DNA of 26,827 bases, from positions 1 to 26,827 of the forward strand of contig DRGS01000062.1 in assembly GCA_011053245.1 (NCBI GenBank), in the 5' to 3' direction. This stretch comes from Phycisphaerales bacterium. Lineage in GTDB: Bacteria > Planctomycetota > Phycisphaerae > Sedimentisphaerales > Anaerohalosphaeraceae. Below, in pieces: positions 8,081-15,288 of this stretch (the first letter of the stretch is position 1; each line of letters starts with the position of its first letter). Under the pieces are notes generated by a model, which had not been told where the DNA came from, did no database searches, and was given only the letters and a program-made list of their open reading frames with translations. Position numbers and translations under genes: made by a program.

Positions 8081-9850
8081 ATGGAAATTATCTTTTTTGT
8101 TTACGGTTTGGCGTTTTTTCTCCCTGGCTTTGCGATACTTTATTACCCTAAGAAGGGTAGCGAGTTTCGGCTTGCAAGAAAAATAAATTGTGTAGCATGG
8201 TTCGGGGTCATTCATGGGATCAACGAGTGGATTGATCTATTTATTTTGATCCATGCTCTGGATGTTACGCCTGTACTGCAATATATCCGCATGATCACCT
8301 TGCCGCTTTCGTTTATGTTCCTTGTGTATTTCGGGGTTGAGGTCATTTTCGCTGAGAAAAAGAACTACCGCATGTGCAGGATATTTAGTCCGGCGATTTT
8401 GGCTATCTGGGCAGTTATATTTCTGCTGGGCGAGCATAATGGGTTGATGTGGGATATTACATCGAGATATTTATTGTGCTCCGTGGGTGCTTTCATGACA
8501 GGCCTGGCGTTGGTGAGGTATGTTCCAGCGGTTGAAATAACCAGGAACTTCAAATTGGCAGTAAATCTTAAGATCGCCGGTATTACTTTTATGGTTTATG
8601 CTTTTCTTGCAGGCCTGATAGTTCCCGATGCCGATTTTGGCCCGGCTTCATTTTTGAATTACTCACTCTTCTCAGAAAAACTTGGCATTCCGGTACAAGT
8701 CTTCAGGAGCATGTGTGCTGTAGTGATCGCTTATAATATCATACGCGTGCTGGGAATATTCCGTTGGGAAACAGAGCAGGCTATTTTTAGTAGCGAAATG
8801 CGTTTCAGGACCGTTGCCGGTGCTGCTCCGGTAATCTTTTTCATTGAGAACAGGGACCAGGAGATAATCTTTATTGAAGGCAGGGGGCTTGCGGATCTGG
8901 ACATTAGATCATCAGAGGTTATGGGCAAGCCGATAGATCAAGTATTTACCGACGCCCCTGAGTTGTGTGAAAACCGCAAGAAGGCTTTGTCCGGGCAAGA
9001 CCTTACTTTTACACTGTCAGTTGGCGGTGTCCATTACGAGGTTTTCATTGGTCCGTATAAAGATGACGCGGGAAATATTGACGGTGTTATCGGTGTAGCA
9101 GTGGATATAACACAGCAGAAGAACGCAAGAGCCGAGATTCAGAAGTACCGCAGTGAAATGGAAAAGAACAGAACTCTTGCGGCTTTAGGGACAGTTAGCA
9201 AGAAGATCGCCAACGAGATCATAGAGCCACTGGATGTTTCGCGGATCGTGCTTTCAAGAGCACTTAGCGGGCTTCGAAAAACCATTGGCGTTGAAGAAGT
9301 TAAGGGCGATATAGGAGAAGGTATATTAAAGGTTTCGGATGCTATTAAGGTTCTTGACGGTTTTTATGAACAGGCGGATATGAAGCCAGCGCGTCATGGA
9401 GAACCTGTAGATGTCGGGCAAATACTCGAACGGATCGTATCGGTATTTCATGAAAGCGCCCAGACGGTGATGCTGCGTATAATGCCGGAGGGTGGAAATA
9501 TTGTTCCGGCGATGTTTATTCAGCCCCGGGAGTTAGAGCAGGTGTTTTTTATAGTTGTTCAGAACGCGATCCAGGCGGCGGATGGCGCTGAGTTTCGAGA
9601 GTTGAAGATCAACTGTAGCATTGAGGACGATAAGCTGAAATTGCGATTTTCCGGCACCGTTGGCGATGGCTTGGTTGTGGATGGCAAAAGTATATTCGGG
9701 GTCAATTTCGACGATCAATCAGGTCAGATCGACAATTTTGGTTTTTCCATCCTCAAAGGCATAGTTGCTGCTTATGAGGGCGTGATGGCTATCAGGAGAA
9801 GCGATGAAATCGGGCATATTATTGAAATTACCCTTCCGGTGTTACTTTAG
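8081..9850 (+). CDS. Membrane PAS protein resembling a degenerate histidine kinase (589 aa)
   Basis: Start ATG 8081 has AGGAAG six bases upstream; the in-frame TTG at 8018 has no comparable site. Order: about seven membrane helices (1-225), a PAS domain (about 238-345, ending GVIGVAVDITQQKNA), a short coiled coil, a HisKA-like helix pair and a HATPase-like domain (about 480-589). The H-box reads LAALGTVSKKIANEIIEPL, with Asn378 where the phospho-accepting His should be. In the ATPase part the N-box is present (QNAIQAA, Asn495), but the G1 DxGxG is replaced by SGTVGDG and G2 is reduced to NFGFSI. This fits a sensory pseudokinase that cannot autophosphorylate but might bind ligand or partner. 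No stop or frameshift interrupts it, so it appears maintained. The possible partner is the intact kinase at 15289-17109 (inference). Confidence 0.75.
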   Translation: MEIIFFVYGLAFFLPGFAILYYPKKGSEFRLARKINCVAWFGVIHGINEWIDLFILIHALDVTPVLQYIRMITLPLSFMFLVYFGVEVIFAEKKNYRMCRIFSPAILAIWAVIFLLGEHNGLMWDITSRYLLCSVGAFMTGLALVRYVPAVEITRNFKLAVNLKIAGITFMVYAFLAGLIVPDADFGPASFLNYSLFSEKLGIPVQVFRSMCAVVIAYNIIRVLGIFRWETEQAIFSSEMRFRTVAGAAPVIFFIENRDQEIIFIEGRGLADLDIRSSEVMGKPIDQVFTDAPELCENRKKALSGQDLTFTLSVGGVHYEVFIGPYKDDAGNIDGVIGVAVDITQQKNARAEIQKYRSEMEKNRTLAALGTVSKKIANEIIEPLDVSRIVLSRALSGLRKTIGVEEVKGDIGEGILKVSDAIKVLDGFYEQADMKPARHGEPVDVGQILERIVSVFHESAQTVMLRIMPEGGNIVPAMFIQPRELEQVFFIVVQNAIQAADGAEFRELKINCSIEDDKLKLRFSGTVGDGLVVDGKSIFGVNFDDQSGQIDNFGFSILKGIVAAYEGVMAIRRSDEIGHIIEITLPVLL

Positions 9851-10025
9851 GGCGTGTTGCCCTTTAGCCTTTCGTGATAAGAAAGCTGAAAATCCTACTG
9901 ACAGGCAATAAAATATTCTCAATAGCTTTCACCCCTTGATTGTAAGTTGTGAATATAGTATCCTTTGGGGAAAGTCTCAGTTTTGAAAAAATTGTTTTTG
10001 GCACTGATTTCTGGATTCTCAAAAT

Positions 10026-10508
10026 ATGGAAAACGCATTAAGCGGTACTGAACGGAAGCTATTGGCAGCTATTCAGCATGGAATGCCAAATTCCCTTACT
10101 CCCTACAAGGATCTGGCAGAAGAAACAGGTATGCCGACGGAGAGTTTGCTGGCAATTCTTCGTGATTGGCAGAAAACGGGGAAAATCAGGCGTCTTGGTG
10201 CGATAGTCAATCATTTTCAGTTGGGTCGCGGAGCAGGCGCTATGGTTGTCTGGGCCGTACCGGAAGAAGATGTCGAGAAAATCGGTGAAATGTTTGCATC
10301 TTTTTCCGATGTCTCCCACGCGTACCAACGGCCAACCAGCAAAGCGTGGCCGTATAGTTTATATACGATGGTTCACGCTTCGTCTGATGAGGAGTTGGAG
10401 TCGACTTTAGAGAAAATGCGTGAAAGCAGTGGAATAACGAACTATTCGGCACTGAAAACAGTACGAGAGCTGAAGAAAGTTCCGCCAACGTACATTGTAG
10501 ACCGATGA
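10026..10508 (+). CDS. ahbB: Siroheme decarboxylase subunit AhbB-like (Lrp/AsnC fold, 160 aa)
   Basis: An Lrp/AsnC-like protein: an N-terminal winged helix-turn-helix (about 5-60, ending IRRLGAIVNH) and a C-terminal RAM-like ferredoxin fold. The stretch GAMVVWAVPEEDVEKIG, VSHAYQRP and WPYSLYTMVH is diagnostic of AhbB/NirG-type proteins rather than amino-acid regulators. In the known pathway AhbA and AhbB together remove the acetate carboxyls at C12 and C18 of siroheme, giving 12,18-didecarboxysiroheme. The usual SHCY motif reads SHAY here (Ala99). The partner AhbA is at 22059-22508. The HemX-like gene follows after 19 bases. No clear ribosome site precedes ATG 10026. A purely regulatory role cannot be excluded, but the setting makes the enzyme much more likely. 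Confidence 0.88.
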   Translation: MENALSGTERKLLAAIQHGMPNSLTPYKDLAEETGMPTESLLAILRDWQKTGKIRRLGAIVNHFQLGRGAGAMVVWAVPEEDVEKIGEMFASFSDVSHAYQRPTSKAWPYSLYTMVHASSDEELESTLEKMRESSGITNYSALKTVRELKKVPPTYIVDR

Positions 10509-10527
10509 TGATTATTTTGGAGTATAT

Positions 10528-11415
10528 ATGCAGCAGTTGCCTCTATTAGAGCGATATATTTTTTCAGGGATTTTTCTTTGTTCCCTTTTGTCCGCTTTTC
10601 TGGGTTTTTTGCAGGTCAGAACGGAGAAAGTGTGGCTTCGCCGTTTCCTGATAGCTTTTTCGGCGCTTATCATATCGCTGTCCGCGATCCTGCTTGTCTT
10701 TAGAGCCAGCCATATTGGTGCGTTGCCGATAACCAATATTTTCGAGTCTATGCTGTTTTTGCTGATATTTATTGGCGTGACCTTTCTTTTTCTTTCTGCG
10801 TTTCTCCAGCAGGTCTGGTTTTCTTCAGTGATGACGTGGGTTCTCTTTGCGATAGTCATGCTCGCGGCAATGGTGATAAAGCCTACTTCAACATTCAGGG
10901 CCAATGCCCAAACACCGTGGGTGATCTTTCATGCTTTATCTATGTCTTTGTCTGGTGCGATGATAGTCTTTTCGACAGCTATGAGTTCGCTGGTTTTAGT
11001 TAGCTGCAATCGTCTTAAAAATAAACAGATGTCAAAACTTTTCGGTAAGATGCCGAATATCGAGAGGCTTGAATTTTTTAATCTCGTCGGTCTTCGACTG
11101 ACATTTATCGCGATGACCTTCGGTCTTGTCAGCGGTATTGGTATGGCAGCGGTGAAATCTGCTGGCGCCAATATTACATTTATGGATTGGCTGGTCGATT
11201 CGATGATAGTAATGACCGCCGGTTCGTGGTTGATGCTTATGGTTGTGCTGCTGTTGAGTCGCTTCATTGCCTTTAGCGGCAAAACACAGGCGCGCTTGAC
11301 ATTGGTAGTTTGTTTTTTGATCATTTTTACATTCGTCGGTACGAGGGTTTTCTGTAAGTCGTCGCATACTTTTGTCAATAATGTGGTTAAGGTTTGTGAT
11401 GCGGCTGAGTGTTGA
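10528..11415 (+). CDS. CcsA/HemX-like cytochrome c assembly membrane protein (295 aa)
   Basis: A polytopic membrane protein with about eight helices. GALPITNIFESM (64-75) matches the conserved PxxNxxES segment of the CcsA/ResC/HemX family, and His135 (WVIFHALSMSLSG) and His280 (KSSHTF) sit where family histidines occur. The Trp-rich WWD heme-handling motif is not recognisable; the corresponding region reads MDWLVDSMIVMTAGSWLML. That points to a HemX-type member rather than a full CcsA heme handler. In Bacillus, hemX lies beside hemA and affects glutamyl-tRNA reductase levels; here too it directly precedes hemA. GGAG lies upstream of ATG 10528. The specific role is unproven. Confidence 0.78.
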   Translation: MQQLPLLERYIFSGIFLCSLLSAFLGFLQVRTEKVWLRRFLIAFSALIISLSAILLVFRASHIGALPITNIFESMLFLLIFIGVTFLFLSAFLQQVWFSSVMTWVLFAIVMLAAMVIKPTSTFRANAQTPWVIFHALSMSLSGAMIVFSTAMSSLVLVSCNRLKNKQMSKLFGKMPNIERLEFFNLVGLRLTFIAMTFGLVSGIGMAAVKSAGANITFMDWLVDSMIVMTAGSWLMLMVVLLLSRFIAFSGKTQARLTLVVCFLIIFTFVGTRVFCKSSHTFVNNVVKVCDAAEC

Positions 11416-11450
11416 CGTCCTTGATCCGGACGATTTGGGACGTATTGAGA

Positions 11451-11466
11451 TATATTTTGAAATATA
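11451..11466. promoter_or_regulatory. 16-bp palindrome TATATTT-TG-AAATATA (candidate operator of hemA)
   Basis: Perfect 7-base arms with a TG centre, overlapping the proposed hemA -35 hexamer. It matches the hemC-upstream palindrome at 6958-6973 in size, spacing and most bases. Confidence 0.4.
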
Positions 11467-11486
11467 AACTGGAATACCCTTATAGG
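11457..11486 (+). promoter_or_regulatory. Candidate hemA promoter
   Basis: TTGAAA (11457-11462) and TATAGG (11481-11486) are 18 bases apart. The two palindromes described separately overlap the -35 and the -10 respectively, which is the layout expected of a regulated promoter. It lies about 92 bases before the hemA start. Confidence 0.35.
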
Positions 11487-11489
11487 GTA
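11475..11489. promoter_or_regulatory. Inverted repeat TACCCT-TAT-AGGGTA
   Basis: Six-base arms around a 3-base centre, 88 bases before the hemA start. The same arms occur upstream of hemL (20324-20337, 2-base centre) and in the first codons of the PAS gene (8144-8159, 4-base centre). It may be an operator or an RNA hairpin. The variable centre is a caution against a rigid dimer site. Confidence 0.4.
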
Positions 11490-11577
11490 ATAAATTTCCG
11501 CGTTGGAAATCGTAACAGTTTGTTGTAAGAATTTTAACCGCGAATCAAAGCGTATTTTTTATGCGGATTGGTGTGAT

Positions 11578-12885
11578 ATGCAAGTAGTACTTGTCGGACT
11601 AAATCATAAGACTGCTCCTGTTGAGGTTCGTGAACAAATGGCATTTGATCCACGGGCCAGCGAGGGTTGTCTGCGCCGATTAAAAGCTCAATGGCCCTCG
11701 GGTGAGTTCGTTTTGCTGTCTACCTGCAATCGAGTCGAATGTTATGCGGCGATGGAAAGGGGGGATGGTTCCAGTCCTTCCGATCTTGCGGCGTTTCTTT
11801 CGCAACTGAGAGACGTCGATCATGATGAGATCAGTTCGCATTTTTATATCTATACCGGCGAAGAGGTCGTTCGTCATCTTATGACGGTCGCTTCCAGTCT
11901 TGACAGTATGGTTATAGGTGAAAATCAGATCGTCACGCAGGTCAAAGAGAGTTTCAAACTTGCCAGTAAACTGAATGCCTCCGGTAAGATACTCAACCAT
12001 CTTTTCCATATTGCTTTTCATACAACCAAGGAGATCTTCAGCTCTACATCCATTTCAAAGCGAAGGGTCAGTGTCGCAGGTGTGGCGGTCGAGTTAGCGA
12101 GGCAGTTATTTTCTGATATTCGGTCGGCCAAGATAGTTGTTACCGGTGCCGGTGAGATGGGCGAATTGCTCGTCGAGCATTTTCAGCACATAAAGTGCAA
12201 TGACATTACCGTTGTAAACCGCTCAGAGCATCGCGGCAGTATGGTTGCTGAGCGGCATAACATTATTTACAAGCCGTGGGATCATCTTGATGAGGAAATT
12301 GCATCCGCGAATATTGTTCTTGGCGCCGCTACTGCTCAGGAGGGTTATCTTTTCAATAAAGATCAGTTCAAGAAGCTCATGGCTAAGAGACGCAACAAGC
12401 TGCTCCTTGCGATAGATATTACAGTGCCCAGAAGTTTTGACCCTGCGATAAACGACATCAATGGCGTTTACCTGTATAGTATCGACGATCTTGGTAAGGT
12501 TATCGAAGATAATATAAAACTTCGCGAAGGCGATCTCGAGCAGGCTATCGAAATAATCTGCAAGCATGTAATTGAATTTACCGATTGGTTCGAAAGCAGG
12601 GATCTCGGGCCGATGGTCGGTCGGATCAAAAACGCTTTCGATCAGATCAGGGATAACGAACTGGATAAGTTTTTCACAGGCGAAAGGCGACACGCGGGAT
12701 GCAGGGCTCAAATGGAGTCATCCGTTCGGAATGTTGTCAACAAGCTGCTGCATTGCGTGGTAAAAAACATTGACGCTCTTGCAAAAGAACAGGGCGCTTC
12801 CGAGGCTCAACGATTTGCTCAGGGCGTAGTCGAGCATGCAGAGGATATAATCTGCGAAATAAGAACAAAGGAAAACGATCAATAG
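11578..12885 (+). CDS. hemA: Glutamyl-tRNA reductase (435 aa)
   Basis: Reduces glutamyl-tRNA(Glu) to glutamate-1-semialdehyde with NADPH, the first committed step of C5-pathway tetrapyrrole synthesis. ATG 11578 gives the canonical start MQVVLVGLNHKTAPVEVRE; the open frame from TTG 11503 adds 25 unrelated residues. The catalytic Cys50 lies in STCNRVE at the standard position. MVIGENQI, the nucleotide-binding VVTGAGEMGELL, and IDITVPRSFDP are present, followed by a C-terminal helical dimerisation region. There is no strong ribosome site. The TAG stop overlaps the GTG start of ahbD by one base, so the two are probably translationally coupled. Confidence 0.96.
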   Translation: MQVVLVGLNHKTAPVEVREQMAFDPRASEGCLRRLKAQWPSGEFVLLSTCNRVECYAAMERGDGSSPSDLAAFLSQLRDVDHDEISSHFYIYTGEEVVRHLMTVASSLDSMVIGENQIVTQVKESFKLASKLNASGKILNHLFHIAFHTTKEIFSSTSISKRRVSVAGVAVELARQLFSDIRSAKIVVTGAGEMGELLVEHFQHIKCNDITVVNRSEHRGSMVAERHNIIYKPWDHLDEEIASANIVLGAATAQEGYLFNKDQFKKLMAKRRNKLLLAIDITVPRSFDPAINDINGVYLYSIDDLGKVIEDNIKLREGDLEQAIEIICKHVIEFTDWFESRDLGPMVGRIKNAFDQIRDNELDKFFTGERRHAGCRAQMESSVRNVVNKLLHCVVKNIDALAKEQGASEAQRFAQGVVEHAEDIICEIRTKENDQ

Positions 12886-13958
12886 TGAATTCAAATAATG
12901 AAAACAAACGCATACTGAGGCTTTTATTCTGGGAGAGCACGATTCGCTGTAATCTGACTTGCGCTCATTGCAGAAGGGTCGAGGGCGATGAGGCGGCCGG
13001 TTCCGACCTTAGTACGCAGCATGCAAAAACGCTTATAGATCAATTGGCGGCTATCGGGGTCAAGCAGGGTTTTATGTCTATTCTGGTTTTTAGCGGCGGG
13101 GAACCTCTGTGCAGAGATGACATCTTTGAGCTTATTCAATACGCAGCGGAAAAGGAAATTAAATGCGCCCTTGCCACGAATGGGACGCTGATCACCGATA
13201 AGCTCGCAGCGAGGATCAAGTCAGTCGGCGTCCAGCGAGTTTCTGTGAGCCTTGACGGCGCTACCAGCGAGATCCATAACAAGCTTCGCAAGCTGGAAGG
13301 GTCCTTTGAAGATGCTGTCGCGGGGATCAATTCTCTTAGAGAATGTGGTGTTCCTTTTCAGGTCAACATGACTGTGACGCGGTATAATCGACATCAGCTT
13401 GACGACCTGTTCGTGCTGGCCAAGGAGTTAGGTGCTGTTGCTGTGCATCTGTTTATGCTTGTGCCGGTCGGATGCGGGCAGGAGTTTGCCGACGGGGATA
13501 TGCTTTCGCCCGAAGAGTACGAGCAGGTTCTTATCAGCACCGCCAAGAGGTCGGCGACCGAGAGCCTTGAGATAAAAGTTACCTGCGGGCCGCATTATGA
13601 ACGTGTTATTCGCCAGGAGAAGATCGCGGTCGCAAAGCCGCAAGGTCATCCGCATGGTAAGACTACCAAGGGCTGTCTTGCCGGGTCGGGTGTGATCTTT
13701 GTCGGTCATGATGGCGACGTTTTTCCGTGCGGGTATTTGCCGGTCAATTGCGGTAATGTTGTTGAAAGCTCTCTTGAGGAGATATGGACCGGCAGTGAGG
13801 ATCTCGCCAGGATGCGGGACATCAAAGAATTAAAGGGTAAATGTGGTATATGCGGATACAAGGGCGTTTGCGGCGGGTGCCGGGCACGAGCTTTTGCCGC
13901 TACGGGTGACTATATGGAGCAGGAACCGACGTGTAACTACGTTCCTCCATCGAAATAA
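12885..13958 (+). CDS. ahbD: Heme synthase AhbD, radical SAM (357 aa)
   Basis: In the alternative heme pathway AhbD oxidatively decarboxylates the two propionates of Fe-coproporphyrin III to vinyls, giving heme b. The radical SAM cluster motif is CNLTCAHC (Cys22, 26, 29), followed by FSGGEP (69-74), ATNGTLI and SLDG. The C-terminal auxiliary region has GCLAGSG (Cys264), FPCGYLP (Cys282), GKCGICGYKGVCGGCRARA (Cys320, 323, 329, 332) and Cys350. This arrangement and the wording around GDYxxxEPxC are typical of AhbD and separate it from PqqE- or NirJ-type relatives. GTG start, overlapping the hemA stop by one base. ahbC follows after 31 bases. No oxygen-dependent counterpart is present in the window. 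Confidence 0.92.
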   Translation: MNSNNENKRILRLLFWESTIRCNLTCAHCRRVEGDEAAGSDLSTQHAKTLIDQLAAIGVKQGFMSILVFSGGEPLCRDDIFELIQYAAEKEIKCALATNGTLITDKLAARIKSVGVQRVSVSLDGATSEIHNKLRKLEGSFEDAVAGINSLRECGVPFQVNMTVTRYNRHQLDDLFVLAKELGAVAVHLFMLVPVGCGQEFADGDMLSPEEYEQVLISTAKRSATESLEIKVTCGPHYERVIRQEKIAVAKPQGHPHGKTTKGCLAGSGVIFVGHDGDVFPCGYLPVNCGNVVESSLEEIWTGSEDLARMRDIKELKGKCGICGYKGVCGGCRARAFAATGDYMEQEPTCNYVPPSK

Positions 13959-13989
13959 TTAACTGAGAATATGTTCAAAAGGTAAAAAC

Positions 13990-15240
13990 ATGATCAACAT
14001 TAGCAAACTATATTGCGATGAAGTAACTCCGGGTGACTGGCTCCGCTATGGCAAAGAAGGCTCTGGCGAAAGAGAAGGCGAGATAGTACCTAAGAAGGCG
14101 TCGGAACGAAAACCTATCGTCGTCTGGAACATCACGCGAAACTGCAACCTTAAATGCGTTCACTGCTATAACGACAGCGGTGCCGGCAAAAAGTGTAATG
14201 ACGCAAGCACCGAAGAAGCCAAAGCCGTCCTCGACGACCTTGCCGCTTTCGGCATACCATCCGTTCTTTTCTCCGGCGGCGAACCTTTTATGCGGCATGA
14301 CCTCTTTGAGTTGATAAAGTATGCAACCGGCAAGGGTCTTCGTGCCGTTATCTCAACGAACGGGACGCTTATCACACCCGAGGCAGCAGCCACGATAAAA
14401 GAATACGGCGTTTCGTACGTTGGTATAAGTCTTGACGGTATCGGTGAGATAAACGATAAGTTTCGCGGCGTAGACGGCGCTTTTGATCGGACAGTCGAAG
14501 GGATCAAGAACTGCCAGGCTGTGGGACAGAGGATCGGTTTAAGACTTACTCTAACCAAGCGAAACGTAGCCGACCTTGAAGCGCTCTTTGATTTTTTCGA
14601 GGAATATGGCATCGAACGAGCATGTTTTTACCATCTTGTTCCAAGCGGCAGAGGACAGGTTATTTCCGATGACGATCTTACACACGCTCAGAGCAGAGAA
14701 GCTATTGAGATGATCATGGCCAGGACAAAAGCTTTCAAAGAAGCTGGCAGAAAAACGGATATTCTGACAGTGGACAATCACGTTGACGGCATATATCTTT
14801 ATCTTAAACTTTTGAAAGAGGATCCTGAAAAAGCAAAAGATATATGGAAGCTGCTAACCTGGAACGGCGGCGGCCTGAACAGCAGCGGCGTAGGTATTGG
14901 CTGTCTCGATTTTAATGGCAAGGTACACGCCAACCAGTTCTGGGGTCATTACGACCTCGGCGATATTCATGACAAACCTTTTAGTGAGATATGGTCGAAC
15001 AATGAAGAGCCTTTGCTTAAAGGGCTGAGAAATCGCAGAGATTATGTCAAGGGTAGATGCCGCTTGTGTAAGTTCTTCGATGGCTGCGGCGGAAGTTTGC
15101 GCGTACGAGCTGATCTTCATTTCGGCGACACATGGGCACCGGATCCGGGCTGCTATTTGACCGACGAAGAGATCGGTCTCGATGATGAAAAGAAGCAAGA
15201 GCTTGTCGATAGCGGTGAAGTCTTTACGATGCCGGAATGA
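13990..15240 (+). CDS. ahbC: Fe-coproporphyrin III synthase AhbC, radical SAM (416 aa)
   Basis: AhbC removes the acetate side chains on rings A and B of 12,18-didecarboxysiroheme, leaving methyl groups and forming Fe-coproporphyrin III. It begins MINISKLYCDEVTPGDWLRYG, a typical AhbC N-terminus. The radical SAM motif is CNLKCVHC (Cys52, 56, 59), then FSGGEPF (94-100), STNGTLI and SLDG. The C-terminal SPASM-like region has NSSGVGIGCLDFNGKVHANQ, GRCRLCKFFDGCGGSLRVRA (Cys357, 360, 366) and WAPDPGCYLTDEEIG (Cys388). GVGIG, NQFW and the WAPDPxCYLTDEEIG end are AhbC hallmarks. The order hemA-ahbD-ahbC implies one transcript. Confidence 0.93.
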   Translation: MINISKLYCDEVTPGDWLRYGKEGSGEREGEIVPKKASERKPIVVWNITRNCNLKCVHCYNDSGAGKKCNDASTEEAKAVLDDLAAFGIPSVLFSGGEPFMRHDLFELIKYATGKGLRAVISTNGTLITPEAAATIKEYGVSYVGISLDGIGEINDKFRGVDGAFDRTVEGIKNCQAVGQRIGLRLTLTKRNVADLEALFDFFEEYGIERACFYHLVPSGRGQVISDDDLTHAQSREAIEMIMARTKAFKEAGRKTDILTVDNHVDGIYLYLKLLKEDPEKAKDIWKLLTWNGGGLNSSGVGIGCLDFNGKVHANQFWGHYDLGDIHDKPFSEIWSNNEEPLLKGLRNRRDYVKGRCRLCKFFDGCGGSLRVRADLHFGDTWAPDPGCYLTDEEIGLDDEKKQELVDSGEVFTMPE

Positions 15241-15288
15241 GCCTATCGAGTGATATAAAGTTTGGTACGAAATTAATTGTGAGCGGTA

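Noticed and set aside
9849..9863. Hairpin AGGGC-GTGTT-GCCCT overlapping the stop of the PAS gene, as a terminator
   Set aside because: The stem is only five base pairs and is not followed by a T-run, so it is too weak to call.
9999..10015. TTGGCACTGATTTCTGG upstream of ahbB as a sigma-54 promoter
   Set aside because: The -24 half is good, but the -12 position lacks the required GC at the correct spacing.
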